Shown piece after piece: positions 1-9,415 of a stretch of 64,000 nucleotides of DNA. Made by a program: the position numbers and the translations under genes. The notes under the pieces are model-generated. The model saw only the letters and a program-made list of their open reading frames with translations, ran no database searches and was not told where the DNA came from. Every line of letters begins with the position of its first letter. Position 1 is the first letter of the stretch. The DNA comes from Carnobacterium gallinarum DSM 4847 (GTDB taxonomy: Bacteria > Bacillota > Bacilli > Lactobacillales > Carnobacteriaceae). The stretch is from NCBI RefSeq assembly GCF_000744375.1, contig NZ_JQLU01000004.1:248001-312000 (forward strand), read 5' to 3'.

Positions 1-225
1 GTTTAAAAAGAGTATTGATAAAACAAGAGCTGCTATTCATGTATGTTACTTCAAGATAGCGAGGAAATCTATCGTGTTTTTGTTATTTTATTTATGACGA
101 GAAGTAGGATGCTAATGATAAGATATTCCTAAGATTGATGGTTTCTATTTTTCTTAATGGCATCATTTTTTAAACTATGATACTATATAAAGAGCAGATT
201 AATGTGAATGGGAGTGAGTACCGTT

Positions 226-693
226 TTGAATTATTCAAACAAAAAAAGTTATCGTCTTTCTTTAGAGCCTGCTTATCAAGTTATTTATTGGTCTGTTTGC
301 TCAACGATGTTTTTTATTAGTTTTATTGGTATTCTTGAATTACAACGGGCAAACGTAATCAGTATTGTTTTTGCACTTTTATTTATTATTGGTTTTTATG
401 TAGGAATGGGATCTAGTGTGACGATTCGTCAAAATCGAATTTATTTAAACTATTTACGGGGAGTCAAAAAAAGTGATATTTCTATTGAGGAAATTGAGAA
501 AATTAAAATTTATTATTGGGGACAAGATTTTTCTTTAAGAGAAAATTCTAAATCCTTTGAACTTTATTTTTTTAATAAGAGAAATAAGGCACATTTTTGG
601 CAAGAATTCACTCAAAAATATCAAGAGATTCCAATCACTAAGGAAGAAAATACAGTCGCTTATTTGGAGAATTCATTACAGGCTGAAAAATAA
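226..693 (+). CDS. EbsA-like small membrane protein
   Basis: A protein of about 155 residues with two closely spaced hydrophobic segments near the N-terminus (roughly residues 20-40 and 45-65), then a charged cytoplasmic-type tail rich in Lys, Glu and Asn. The layout and the YRLSLEPAYQVIYWSV start resemble the EbsA family of Lactobacillales, whose biochemical role is poorly defined; the family call is from memory of the pattern. I prefer the TTG start at 226, because the in-frame ATG at 208 lies upstream of the purine-rich GGGAGTGAG that would be its ribosome binding site. It is a single gene closed by a strong bidirectional terminator. Confidence 0.6.
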   Translation: MNYSNKKSYRLSLEPAYQVIYWSVCSTMFFISFIGILELQRANVISIVFALLFIIGFYVGMGSSVTIRQNRIYLNYLRGVKKSDISIEEIEKIKIYYWGQDFSLRENSKSFELYFFNKRNKAHFWQEFTQKYQEIPITKEENTVAYLENSLQAEK

Positions 694-757
694 TTCTAAC
701 TATAAAGAATGTTTAGTTACAGGCAATAAGGTATCTTTTCCTAATTTATAAACGAAT

Positions 758-806
758 TTAAAGCGTGAATCAAAACATTTTATTCGTTTTGATTCACGCT
801 TTTTTA
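758..806. terminator. bidirectional intrinsic terminator
   Basis: The inverted repeat AAAGCGTGAATCAAAAC / GTTTTGATTCACGCTTT (760-776 and 787-803) has A- and T-runs on both flanks, so it can end the upstream plus-strand gene and the convergent cold-shock gene. Confidence 0.85.
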
Positions 807-851
807 TTTGTATTTAAAGTCGTATTCTGTGGTAAAAATGTTTAAGAGGGA

Positions 852-1067
852 TTAGTTGTTTTGCTCACTGGCTGTAACGTTTGTTGCTTGTGGGCCGCGT
901 GTACCTTCAAGTACATTAAATTGTACAACTTGTCCTTCGCTTAAAGTTTTAAAGCCTTCACCTTCAATTCCAGTGAAATGGACAAAAAGATCTTCTCCAT
1001 CATTGTACTCAATAAAACCGTATCCTTTTTCAGTACTGAACCATTTAACCGTTCCCTTTTGCTTATG
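852..1067 (-). pseudogene. cold-shock protein gene lacking a start codon
   Basis: The minus strand encodes a full cold-shock domain of about 70 residues: [17 protein letters not shown] (RNP1 KGYGF), then DLFVHF (RNP2), ending in a short Asn/Glu tail. These proteins bind single-stranded RNA and act as RNA chaperones. No ATG, GTG or TTG lies in frame before the domain: reading upstream from Lys-Gln-Lys-Gly the codons are AAG, CAT, GTA, CAT, GGG, GGG and then TAA (1080-1082). Restoring one G to the CATAAG at 1062-1067 would give ATG AAG CAA AAG GGA, exactly the expected MKQKGTV start, 7 nt after a G-rich ribosome binding site. So either one base has been lost or this is a sequence error. The domain itself is intact and a good promoter precedes it. 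Confidence 0.8.
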
Positions 1068-1132
1068 TACATGCCCCCCTTAAATTCATAATATTGCCAT
1101 CTGAAAATATAACAAATCGGATAGCTATCTAT

Positions 1133-1161
1133 ATTATAGAAATATTCATTAGCTACGTCAA
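1133..1161 (-). promoter_or_regulatory. sigma-A promoter of the cold-shock gene
   Basis: On the minus strand, TTGACG (1161-1156) and TATAAT (1138-1133) are 17 bp apart, about 65 bp upstream of the expected start codon. Confidence 0.7.
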
Positions 1162-1311
1162 TTATAATCGATCATTATTTGAAAAAAAATTAGAGAAATT
1201 ACTTTTCTGGTTCCTTTTTACTAGTTATCTATTGTATAATGAAATAATAACAGAATAAAAAAGAGAAATATCTCTTTAATGTTCGTAATTTAGCAAATGG
1301 AGGAGATTTTT

Positions 1312-2988
1312 GTGAATTTATCAGATATTGAAATTGCACAGCAAACGAAAATGGAGCCAATTGAGGTCGTAGCGCAAAAACTAAATTTGACATCGGAAAA
1401 TTTGGAACAATATGGAAAATATAAAGCAAAAATTGATTTTGAAACATTAAAAGCAGTTGAAGAAAATCCAACAGGTAAGCTGATTTTAGTAACAGCTATT
1501 AATCCAACTCCAGCAGGTGAAGGCAAATCAACTGTAACGATTGGTTTAGCCGATGCCTTAAGTCACCTAGGTAAATCAACAATGATTGCATTACGTGAAC
1601 CTTCATTAGGACCAACGATGGGAATTAAAGGTGGCGCAGCTGGTGGTGGTTATGCACAAGTTGTACCAATGGAGGACATTAACTTACATTTTACTGGGGA
1701 TATGCACGCCATTACTTCTGCAAATAATGCTTTATCTGCATTTATTGACAATCATATTTTTCAAGGGAATTCATTAAATATTGATTCAAGACGAATTATT
1801 TGGAAACGGGTAGTTGATTTGAATGATCGAGCATTGCGCCATGTTAATATTGGGTTAGGCGGCCCAATGCAAGGTGTACCTAGAGAAGATGGTTTTGACA
1901 TTACTGTGGCCAGTGAGATTATGGCGATTTTATGTTTAGCAACGGATCTGAAGGATTTGAAAAAACGTTTGGCAGCGATTGTAATAGGTTATACGTATCA
2001 AAAAGAACCGATTACGGTGAAAAATTTACAAGTTGAAGGGGCATTAACATTACTATTAAAAGATGCTATTAAGCCGAACCTAGTTCAGACATTGGAACAT
2101 ACTCCAGCGTTAGTTCACGGTGGACCATTTGCAAATATTGCCCATGGTTGTAATAGCGTTCTTGCAACTCGAACAGCATTGCATTTAGCAGATTATACTG
2201 TAACGGAAGCAGGATTTGGAGCAGACTTAGGCGCAGAAAAGTTTCTTGATATTAAGGTGCCTCAATTAGGGAAAGCCCCAGATGTTGTCGTAGTCGTTGC
2301 TACAATTCGTGCTTTAAAAATGCATGGAGGTGTTCCTAAAACTGAATTAGCGACAGAAAATGTAGAGGCTGTAAAGAGTGGGTTTGCAAATTTACAAAAA
2401 CACATTGAAAATATGCAAGGATATGGCTTACCAGTTGTTGTTGCGATTAACGAGTTTATTAGTGATACGGATGAAGAAATTCAAATGGTTCAAGATCTTT
2501 GTCAAGACTTAGGTGTCGTAGCGGCTTTAACAGCTGTTTGGGAAAAGGGATCGGTTGGTGGCGTAACGTTGGCTGAAGCAGTTTTAGCTGAGATTGAGCA
2601 AGGTGATGCTGAATTTTCACCACTATACAATGCAGCGGAAGAAACAATCATTGGGAAAGTAGAAAAAATTGTTCAAACAATTTATGGTGGAAAAAATGTT
2701 GTATTTTCTAAGAAAGCGTTAACCCAGATTCAAACATTCCAAAAAAATGGCTGGGAAGACTTGCCTATTTGTATGGCAAAAACACAATACTCTTTATCTG
2801 ACGATCCAAGTTTGCTAGGTCGTCCACATGATTTTACAATTACCATTCGTGAATTTGTTCCAAAATTAGGTGCGGGCTTTATTGTTGCTTTGACAGGTGA
2901 TGTTATGACAATGCCAGGATTACCAAAGCAACCAGCAGCATTAAATATGGATGTTTCTGAAGATGGAATAGTTTCTGGATTGTTTTAA
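1312..2988 (+). CDS. fhs: formate--tetrahydrofolate ligase
   Basis: This enzyme makes 10-formyl-tetrahydrofolate from formate, THF and ATP, feeding purine and fMet-tRNA synthesis in the cytoplasm. The protein has 558 residues, normal for the family. The ATP-binding loop TPAGEGKST is near residue 65-75, followed by the conserved [11 protein letters not shown] and FTGDMHAIT segments. I chose the GTG at 1312 because the in-frame ATG at 1297 forms part of the GGAGGA ribosome binding site, leaving 7 nt of spacing to the GTG. It is monocistronic, with a TATAAT at 1235-1240 upstream and a terminator just after. Its link to formate suits a genome with pyruvate formate-lyase (pflB at 34 kb). Confidence 0.96.
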   Translation: MNLSDIEIAQQTKMEPIEVVAQKLNLTSENLEQYGKYKAKIDFETLKAVEENPTGKLILVTAINPTPAGEGKSTVTIGLADALSHLGKSTMIALREPSLGPTMGIKGGAAGGGYAQVVPMEDINLHFTGDMHAITSANNALSAFIDNHIFQGNSLNIDSRRIIWKRVVDLNDRALRHVNIGLGGPMQGVPREDGFDITVASEIMAILCLATDLKDLKKRLAAIVIGYTYQKEPITVKNLQVEGALTLLLKDAIKPNLVQTLEHTPALVHGGPFANIAHGCNSVLATRTALHLADYTVTEAGFGADLGAEKFLDIKVPQLGKAPDVVVVVATIRALKMHGGVPKTELATENVEAVKSGFANLQKHIENMQGYGLPVVVAINEFISDTDEEIQMVQDLCQDLGVVAALTAVWEKGSVGGVTLAEAVLAEIEQGDAEFSPLYNAAEETIIGKVEKIVQTIYGGKNVVFSKKALTQIQTFQKNGWEDLPICMAKTQYSLSDDPSLLGRPHDFTITIREFVPKLGAGFIVALTGDVMTMPGLPKQPAALNMDVSEDGIVSGLF

Positions 2989-3000
2989 TCAACGTTAATA

Positions 3001-3037
3001 AAAAAGTACACTTCTGAGAATAGGAAGTGTATTTTTT
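3001..3037 (+). terminator. intrinsic terminator after fhs
   Basis: The stem TACACTTC / GAAGTGTA with an 8-nt loop is followed by TTTTTT. Confidence 0.8.
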
Positions 3038-3133
3038 ATATACAGAATATGAACAGTGAATAGGTGTGTAACTAGTTCCTATTTTTGTTACACTAAGATT
3101 TTGAAAATAAAAAAGTTAAAGGTGGTTTCTGTG

Positions 3134-3793
3134 ATGCCAACAATCTTAACGAAGGAATTAATCGAAGAAGCTAAGGCAAATGTCAAAGATTTCCCTGTGG
3201 AGGGATTTTTAGTTGGGCAAGGTTCTTTTTCTCCTAAATTTATGTTAATTGGTGAAGCGCCAGGAGCAGTTGAAGCGAATGAAACTGGAATTCCTTTTTC
3301 TGGTCGAGCTGGAAAAGAATTGGATCGTTTTTTTCAGTTACTTGAAGTTACACGAGAGGAAGTCTATCTAACAAGCCCCTTTAGAAGTCGTCCTTATGTA
3401 GAAAAAGAGAGAATAAATCGCAAGACGGGTAGGTTAGAGTTACGAAAGTACAATCGTCCACCAACAAGTCAAGAATTATTGGCACATGCTTTTCTATTAG
3501 ATTACGAAATTAATAAGATTCAGCCACCATTTATTTTAACAATGGGCAATATCGGACTACAACGTTTAATTGGAAAAAAAGCCAAAATTGGTATGTTACA
3601 TGGTAGGTTAATTGAATCTGAAATTCAACAACTATCCAAGATAGATATGACAAAATATCAATGGACAAAAGAAAAATATCAGATTTTTCCAACATTTCAT
3701 CCAGCTGCTATTTTTTATAATCGTAAATTAGAAGTAGAAATTCAAGCAGATTTACAAAAATTTAAGCAACTTTTAAAATTAAATAGCCATTAA
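3134..3793 (+). CDS. uracil-DNA glycosylase family protein without Fe-S cysteines
   Basis: The protein has the family-4/5 uracil-DNA glycosylase layout: GEAPGAVEANETGIPFSGRAGKELD near residues 40-65 (uracil-binding and water-activating motif), a TMGN strand, and THPAA-like FHPAA near residue 195, the DNA-intercalating HP motif. Canonical family-4 enzymes carry four cysteines for an Fe-S cluster. From the chosen start this protein contains no cysteine at all, so it is a cluster-free variant and activity on uracil is inferred only. The ATG at 3134 follows AAAGGTGG at good spacing. An earlier in-frame start at 3056 would add 26 residues unlike the family. Confidence 0.8.
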   Translation: MPTILTKELIEEAKANVKDFPVEGFLVGQGSFSPKFMLIGEAPGAVEANETGIPFSGRAGKELDRFFQLLEVTREEVYLTSPFRSRPYVEKERINRKTGRLELRKYNRPPTSQELLAHAFLLDYEINKIQPPFILTMGNIGLQRLIGKKAKIGMLHGRLIESEIQQLSKIDMTKYQWTKEKYQIFPTFHPAAIFYNRKLEVEIQADLQKFKQLLKLNSH

Positions 3794-3879
3794 TTTTATC
3801 TAGAAATATATGAGTTCTGACGAAATCGTGTTAGAATAGAAAAGATAATGTTTCAAGAAAAGGAAGTGATGAACACGCA

Positions 3880-5781
3880 ATGAAAGAGCTTAACGTGTTA
3901 AATATAACCAAAACCTATGGAGAAAAGACCTTATTTGATGGTATTTCATTTACAATTAGTGAGGGAGAACGTGTTGGATTAATCGGTACCAACGGAACGG
4001 GGAAAACCAGTTTATTAAATGTCTTAACTGGACTGGATAGTGCTGAAGCAGGTGACATTCAGATGTCTAAAGAGTATCGAATGGGCTATTTACGTCAACA
4101 TCCAGATTTGAATCCTGAACAAACGGTTTTTGATGCAGTTTTTGATGGAGATACTCCTATTTTAGTGGCTGTTAGAAACTATGAAAAAGCGTTAGATAAT
4201 TTGACAATGGACCCTGAAAATCAACACTATCAAAATAACTACACAAAAGCAGAGCAAGAAATGAATCGTCAAGATGCATGGATTGCTGATACAAATGCAA
4301 AAATGATTTTAAATCAATTAGGAATTAAAGACTTGGAACAATCAGTAGCAACGTTATCTGGTGGTCAGCGTAAACGGGTTGGCTTGGCTCAAGTATTGAT
4401 TCAAGCACCGGATTTATTAATATTGGATGAGCCAACCAATCATTTAGATTTTGCGACGATTAGTTGGTTAGAAAAATATTTAAGCAGTTATCGAGGCGCA
4501 TTGTTACTAGTCACTCATGATCGTTATTTTTTAGATCGTGTTGTAAATCGAATGTTAGAGTTGTCTTATGGAAGCTTGACAAGTTATACTGGGAATTATG
4601 AAAGCTATGTTAAAGAACGTGCAGAACGTCAATTAGAGGCTGAGAAAGCAGATCAAAAACGCAAACAACTTTATTTGAAAGAGTTAGATTGGATGCGTGC
4701 TGGTGCGAAAGCAAGAACAACAAAACAGCAAGCAAGAATAGATCGTTTTCATGATCTTGAAGGCAATCTGAATCAAGCAAAAAGTGACGGGAAAGTCGAA
4801 ATTAATATGGATGGTAGTCGTTTAGGTAAGCGTGTTTTTGAATTGAAAGATGCAAATCTAACGTTGGATAATCATGTTATTTTAAAAGATTTTAATTTGC
4901 TTGTCCAAACAAAAGATCGAATTGGTATCAGTGGTTTAAATGGTGCTGGAAAATCTACATTATTAAATACATTAGCTGGACGCTTTATCTTAGACAGCGG
5001 TGAATTAATTATTGGTGAAACAGTTAAGATTGCTTATTATACGCAAATGACTGAAGAAATGGATCCGTCAAAAAGAGTCATTCAGTATTTGCAAGAAGTT
5101 GGAGAAGAGATTGAAACAACTAATGGAACGCGCGTTAGTGTGACAGAGTTATTAGAGCAATTTTTATTTGATCGCCATATGCACGGTGCTTTGATTAGTA
5201 AGCTTTCTGGTGGTGAAAAACGACGTTTATTCTTATTGAAATTATTAATGGAACGTCCGAATGTTTTATTATTAGATGAACCAACGAATGATTTAGATAT
5301 TGCTACTTTAACTGTTTTAGAAGACTATATTGAAACGTTCCCAGGCGCTGTTATTTCGGTTTCTCATGATCGTTACTTCTTAGATAAAACGGTAGAACGT
5401 TTGCTAGTTTTTGAAGGAAACGGAGTTATCACACCGTATTTAGGGACAATTACTGAGTATATTGCTCTGAATAAGGACACACCAGATAAACAATCTGGAT
5501 CAGCTAGTGAAAAAGAAGGAAAAGCAACTAAGACAAATCAATCTATAGATAAAAAAGAAAAGGTTAAACTGACTTATGCAGAGCAAAAAGAATGGGAAAC
5601 CATTGAAGATGATCTGTTCCAATTAGAATCTGAGTTAGAAGAAGTTAAAGAAGCTATGGCAGCATCTGGTAGTGACTTTAGTTTATTACAAGAACTACAA
5701 GCAAAAATGACAAAATTAGATGCAAATTTAGAAGCGAAAATGAATCGCTGGGAATATTTAAGTCAGTATGTGAGTGAATAA
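3880..5781 (+). CDS. ABC-F family ATPase (Uup-like)
   Basis: A 633-residue protein with two ATP-binding cassettes and no membrane segments. The first has GTNGTGKTS (about residue 37-45) and LSGGQRKRV; the second has GLNGAGKST (about 352-360) and [10 protein letters not shown] charged linker joins them, and a C-terminal coiled coil rich in Glu and Lys starts near residue 555. That tail is typical of the Uup branch of ABC-F proteins, which act on ribosomes or DNA intermediates rather than in transport. The stop codon overlaps the upstream ATG of the thyA reading frame, so it is probably co-transcribed with thyA-folA. A drug-resistance role cannot be inferred from sequence. Confidence 0.88.
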   Translation: MKELNVLNITKTYGEKTLFDGISFTISEGERVGLIGTNGTGKTSLLNVLTGLDSAEAGDIQMSKEYRMGYLRQHPDLNPEQTVFDAVFDGDTPILVAVRNYEKALDNLTMDPENQHYQNNYTKAEQEMNRQDAWIADTNAKMILNQLGIKDLEQSVATLSGGQRKRVGLAQVLIQAPDLLILDEPTNHLDFATISWLEKYLSSYRGALLLVTHDRYFLDRVVNRMLELSYGSLTSYTGNYESYVKERAERQLEAEKADQKRKQLYLKELDWMRAGAKARTTKQQARIDRFHDLEGNLNQAKSDGKVEINMDGSRLGKRVFELKDANLTLDNHVILKDFNLLVQTKDRIGISGLNGAGKSTLLNTLAGRFILDSGELIIGETVKIAYYTQMTEEMDPSKRVIQYLQEVGEEIETTNGTRVSVTELLEQFLFDRHMHGALISKLSGGEKRRLFLLKLLMERPNVLLLDEPTNDLDIATLTVLEDYIETFPGAVISVSHDRYFLDKTVERLLVFEGNGVITPYLGTITEYIALNKDTPDKQSGSASEKEGKATKTNQSIDKKEKVKLTYAEQKEWETIEDDLFQLESELEEVKEAMAASGSDFSLLQELQAKMTKLDANLEAKMNRWEYLSQYVSE

Positions 5782-5795
5782 TGGAGGGAAACCAC

Positions 5796-6743
5796 TTGGA
5801 AAAAGACTATTTAGAACTTGGTAAAAAGGTAATGGAAACAGGAGCAATCAAAACAGATCGAACTGGAACTGGAACGAAAAGTCTATTTGGTTATCAAATG
5901 CGTTTTGATTTAGCTGCTGGGTTTCCTTTATTAACAACAAAACGTGTTCCTTTTGGTTTAATTAAAAGTGAACTTTTGTGGTTTATTAAAGGCGATACGA
6001 ATATTCGTTATTTGTTGCAACACAACAATCATATTTGGGATGAATGGGCTTTTGAACGCTTTATTAAAAGTTCAGATTACACTGGACCTGATATGACAAA
6101 TTTTGGCCGCCGAGCAGTAACGGACCCAGAATTTAATCAAGTTTATCAAGTGGAATTAAAGCAATTCTGTGCACGTATTCTAGAAGACGAAGGTTTTGCT
6201 AAACAATATGGAGAATTGGGCAATATTTATGGTTCTCAATGGCGTAATTGGAAAACGACACAGGGTGAAACGATCGATCAATTAAAAGATGTGATTGAGA
6301 TGATTAAAAAAACACCAGATTCAAGACGTTTGATCGTATCTGCATGGAATCCAGAAGATGTTCCGACAATGGCCCTTCCTCCGTGTCATACATTGTTTCA
6401 ATTTTATGTAGCAGATGGCAAATTAAGCTGTCAATTGTATCAAAGAAGTGCGGATATCTTTTTAGGAGTACCTTTTAATATCGCTAGCTACGCTTTATTG
6501 ACGCATTTAATTGCTCATGAAGTTGGACTAGAAGTTGGGGAATTTGTGCATACTTTAGGGGACGCTCATCTTTATTCAAATCATATGGAGCAAATGGCAG
6601 AACAATTGACTCGGGAAGCTCGTGATTTTCCAACATTAACTTTAAATCCAGAAAAAGAGAGTATTTTTGATTTTGATGTAGCAGATATTCAAATTGAAGG
6701 TTATGATCCGCATCCAGCGATTAAAGCTCCAATTGCAGTTTAA
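5796..6743 (+). CDS. thyA: thymidylate synthase
   Basis: Converts dUMP to dTMP with methylene-THF, yielding dihydrofolate. The 315-residue product is the long Lactobacillales form, with an insert near residues 85-140. The catalytic Cys is in LPPCHTLFQ (about C197), and the dUMP-binding [15 protein letters not shown] follows. The start is set at TTG 5796, 7 nt after GGAGGG; the in-frame ATG at 5781 overlaps that ribosome binding site and the stop of the ABC-F gene. The dihydrofolate it makes is recycled by the next gene, folA, 38 bp downstream. Confidence 0.96.
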   Translation: MEKDYLELGKKVMETGAIKTDRTGTGTKSLFGYQMRFDLAAGFPLLTTKRVPFGLIKSELLWFIKGDTNIRYLLQHNNHIWDEWAFERFIKSSDYTGPDMTNFGRRAVTDPEFNQVYQVELKQFCARILEDEGFAKQYGELGNIYGSQWRNWKTTQGETIDQLKDVIEMIKKTPDSRRLIVSAWNPEDVPTMALPPCHTLFQFYVADGKLSCQLYQRSADIFLGVPFNIASYALLTHLIAHEVGLEVGEFVHTLGDAHLYSNHMEQMAEQLTREARDFPTLTLNPEKESIFDFDVADIQIEGYDPHPAIKAPIAV

Positions 6744-6781
6744 GGGTAGTAAATTTTTAAGTTGAAAGGATTGGTGTTAAG

Positions 6782-7273
6782 ATGATTGCTTATTTATGGG
6801 CGCAAGATGAACAAGGTGTGATTGGCAACAAGGGGACATTGCCTTGGAGTTTACCAAATGATTTAAAATACTTCAAACGAATGACAACTGGAAATGCTGT
6901 TGTAATGGGACGTAAGACATTTGAAGGAATGGGAAAACGTCCTTTACCAAATCGCATCAATATTATTCTGACAACGGATCCTAGCTATGAATCTGAGGGT
7001 GTGACAATTATGCATAGCCGTGAAGAAATTCTTGATTTTGCAAAATCTTATGAAAAAGATACTTTTATTACAGGTGGAACTGGTGTCTTTAAAGAGTTTT
7101 TAGAAGATGCGGATATTTTATACCGCACGATGATTCAAGGAGAATTTGAAGGAGATACGATTTTTCCAGCTTTAAATTGGGAAGAATGGCAGATTACGGA
7201 TGCAGAACCAGGAATTATTGATGAAAAAAACAGATATCCTCATATTTTTGAAACATATCAACGGAAAAATTAA
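6782..7273 (+). CDS. folA: dihydrofolate reductase
   Basis: NADPH-dependent reduction of dihydrofolate to tetrahydrofolate. The 163-residue protein carries the standard landmarks: AQDEQGVIGNKGTLPW near the N-terminus (substrate loop with Trp), VVMGRKTFEGMGKRPLPNR, and the cofactor motif FITGGTGVF. It is the last gene of the ABC-F-thyA-folA group and is followed at once by a terminator. The pairing with thyA is the usual one in Firmicutes. Confidence 0.96.
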   Translation: MIAYLWAQDEQGVIGNKGTLPWSLPNDLKYFKRMTTGNAVVMGRKTFEGMGKRPLPNRINIILTTDPSYESEGVTIMHSREEILDFAKSYEKDTFITGGTGVFKEFLEDADILYRTMIQGEFEGDTIFPALNWEEWQITDAEPGIIDEKNRYPHIFETYQRKN

Positions 7274-7280
7274 GAGAAAT

Positions 7281-7316
7281 AAAAAGGTTATAGCATTGAC
7301 TATAGCCTTTTTATTT
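7281..7316 (+). terminator. intrinsic terminator after folA
   Basis: The stem AAAAAGGTTATAG / CTATAGCCTTTTT has one G-U pair and a 6-nt loop, then a T-rich tail. Confidence 0.8.
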
Positions 7317-7451
7317 TAAACTTATTTTCACTATTTAAGAGAGTAAATAATTATACAAATGGCGCTTTTTATGCTATATTTACACCACATTAGGCATTAA
7401 TTGAAGCAGTTTAATGTAACAAAATCTTTTCTATCGAAGGAGACGACTTAT

Positions 7452-7919
7452 ATGTCATTTACAGTTAAAGAATTTTCTGCACACTATATTATTGGTTCCT
7501 CTACTCCAATTGACATACCGCAAGATCCAAGTGGCTTTCCAGCAATAAGTGCCAACAAAGAAAAAGCTTTAACTGAGTTGAAGAAGAATCAAAAAGAGTT
7601 GGCTGAATTTGCAAGTGATGCCCATTTTTATGGAGTGAATGCCAATCTTGATGGGGCTCATTACATTGTTGGAGTGAAAGCGGAAAAAGCAGTGAGTGGT
7701 CAAGCGAGTTTTGAACTACCAGCAGGTGAATATGCCGTTCTTACAACATCTGTAACAACTCGTCTAGAAGCAGATCAGTTTATTGGTGCTGCTTATGGAG
7801 AAGTATATCAATCTGAAGATTATGCAATTAATGGCAATTATAATTTAGAGATTGTTGATGCGTTTATTCAGGACCAAGTAACAGAATTTAGCGTTTTAAT
7901 TCCAGTAGTTAAAAAATAA
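7452..7919 (+). CDS. GyrI-like effector-binding domain protein
   Basis: A stand-alone protein of about 155 residues. The alternation of strands (FTVKEFSAHYIIGSS, DGAHYIVGVKAE, FELPAGEYAVLTT, YNLEIVDAFIQDQ..FSVLIPVVKK) matches the SOUL/GyrI-type effector-binding fold attached to many AraC and MerR regulators. The GEYAVL and ..IPV motifs are typical. No DNA-binding domain is present. These proteins bind small hydrophobic ligands and a few are hydrolases, but the ligand cannot be predicted here. The ATG at 7452 has AAGGAG 10 nt upstream; an earlier in-frame ATG at 7401 precedes that site. Monocistronic. Confidence 0.6.
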   Translation: MSFTVKEFSAHYIIGSSTPIDIPQDPSGFPAISANKEKALTELKKNQKELAEFASDAHFYGVNANLDGAHYIVGVKAEKAVSGQASFELPAGEYAVLTTSVTTRLEADQFIGAAYGEVYQSEDYAINGNYNLEIVDAFIQDQVTEFSVLIPVVKK

Positions 7920-7934
7920 TTTTTAAAGGTTTAT

Positions 7935-7980
7935 AAAGTGTAGGCACTCAAATAATCTTTTGAGTATCTGCACTTTATTT
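7935..7980 (+). terminator. imperfect terminator hairpin
   Basis: AAAGTGTAGGCACTCAAA pairs imperfectly with TTTGAGTATCTGCACTTT around a short loop, then TATTTT. Positions 7981-8178 beyond it hold no gene I can see. Confidence 0.65.
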
Positions 7981-8178
7981 TAGTTTGATACATGTACCGA
8001 ATCATTGCATTAAAGTTGTTACCTTAATGTCAACAAGGTTATCCAATTGTTTTAAATGTGCTAGTTCATTGATAGCAATTAAAACTCAATCTTTAACGGT
8101 TAACGTTTATTGAATTCAAGTCTTCAATAAAAGACTGTATCTTAATTATCCATTTAAATCATATAGGCAATAAAGTTG

Positions 8179-8444
8179 TCACTTTCCATACTGCCATTCA
8201 TTCATTTCTGTCCAATAATCTGATTGATAGATTGAAATACTAGGTAAGGTTGTGTCACAAAGTGGAGAAGTAGGATCAGTTCTTTCATCGATATGTAGTG
8301 ACGTTTGGAAAGAAAAGTCCGTTTAAACCAGGTAATCGTCGTATTTTTTGCTGGCCAGTGTTGATTGAGTAAATTTCGTCATAATAAGATATCCAATTAA
8401 AAATAGAGCAATCCCAAATAGGACTACTCTATCAAATGTTAGTA
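8179..8444 (-). pseudogene. possible decayed reading frame downstream of hemolysin III
   Basis: On the minus strand one frame reads a hydrophobic stretch (VVLFGIALFLIGYLIM), a polar stretch ending DDYLV, a TAA, and then another 49 codons (TDFSFQTSLHIDERTDPTS.. to ..WTEMNEWQYGK) before a TGA at 8179. No good start or ribosome binding site is visible. The second half is too acidic and aromatic to look like random AT-rich DNA, so this may be a broken gene. Family not recognised. Confidence 0.3.
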
Positions 8445-9092
8445 TTATACATAAAGTAAAATTGAGAAATACATTAATCCAGTACCTAACATCACGAAAA
8501 GATGCCATAAAACATGCATGAATTTTACTGAACGCATGCTATACACTAATGCACCGACTGTAAAGGAAACACCACCAGCTACTAATAGCCAAAAACCAAC
8601 TACGCCAAGACCATCATATAAGGGTTTCATTGCTGTGATACATAACCATCCCATAATGATATAAATAACTGTCGAGGCATTTTGAAATTTTCCTAACCAA
8701 ATGGACTTGTAAACAACGCCTAAGACTGCCATTAGCCAAATAATTCCAAAAAGTGTCCAGCCAAAAGTGCCACCAATTGTGACTAAGCAGTAAGGTGTAT
8801 AGGTTCCGGCAATCAACAAGTAAATACTACTATGGTCGAATATTTGGAAAACGCCTTTAGCTCGGGTGAATATCAAGCTATGAAATAATGTTGAAGCAAG
8901 ATAGAGTAAAATTAATGTCGTTCCATAAATTGCATAGGAAACTGTTTCAAGAGTGGAACCCGAATTTGCTCCTTTGATTAATAAGATGACTAAGCCAGCG
9001 ATACTTAGACCAGCAGCAACACCGTGAGTAACCGCGTTAAAAACTTCATTTACGATTAAATACGTTTTAGAAAATTCAGTTGTTTGTTTCAT
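8445..9092 (-). CDS. hemolysin III / TrhA family membrane protein
   Basis: A 215-residue integral membrane protein with seven predicted hydrophobic segments. Family signatures are ASTLFHS, IFDHSSIYLLIAGTYTPYCL and MHVLWHLFVMLG, in which conserved Ser, Asp and His residues form the putative metal site shared with the adiponectin-receptor (CREST) superfamily. The historical name hemolysin III comes from overexpression tests. More recent family-level work ties TrhA to membrane lipid homeostasis, so a virulence reading is not warranted. The start has GGAGGTT 9 nt upstream. Monocistronic, divergent from degV. Confidence 0.88.
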   Translation of the reverse strand: MKQTTEFSKTYLIVNEVFNAVTHGVAAGLSIAGLVILLIKGANSGSTLETVSYAIYGTTLILLYLASTLFHSLIFTRAKGVFQIFDHSSIYLLIAGTYTPYCLVTIGGTFGWTLFGIIWLMAVLGVVYKSIWLGKFQNASTVIYIIMGWLCITAMKPLYDGLGVVGFWLLVAGGVSFTVGALVYSMRSVKFMHVLWHLFVMLGTGLMYFSILLYV

Positions 9093-9289
9093 GAAAATAA
9101 ACCTCCAATTTTATTGAATTAGTTAAGCTAGTTGTCTTTTTTACAAGTAGTATAGTCTCTTTAGTAAGAGGTTTAATTATTAAATTTTAGACTTTATTTA
9201 GTTGAGCAGATAAATTTCTAAAATAAGCTGAAACTTTCGATGATTTTTTATGTTTTTCCGTCTTCTCTAGTGTACGAAAATTCAAGAAT

Positions 9290-9386
9290 CTGTTATACTA
9301 CTTAACAGAAGTCAAAAAAATAGAGAAACAAAAAATGGACGGTTTCCTTTGCTTTTCATTATTATAACATGAACTTCTCTATTTTT
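9290..9386 (+). promoter_or_regulatory. degV promoter with inverted repeats
   Basis: The 9093-9415 gap holds an extended -10 element (TGTTATACT, TATACT at 9294-9299) embedded in a small inverted repeat CTGTTA/TAACAG (9290-9295, 9303-9308). Downstream is a 12-bp inverted repeat AAAAATAGAGAA / TTCTCTATTTTT (9316-9327, 9375-9386) with 47 nt between the arms, placing a long-range hairpin in the 5' leader of degV. No small gene was seen in the gap. Confidence 0.45.
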
Positions 9387-9415
9387 GCATAAAGAAAGTG
9401 TGGGATTAATAAAAA

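Noticed and set aside
1050-1075. Programmed -1 frameshift at the AAAAGGG of the cold-shock gene
   Set aside because: The run is not in the register needed for slippage from the out-of-frame ATG at 1073-1071; a one-base deletion of the start codon is simpler.
856-1083. Plus-strand Cys/Pro-rich 75-codon frame
   Set aside because: Mirror of the cold-shock gene on the opposite strand.
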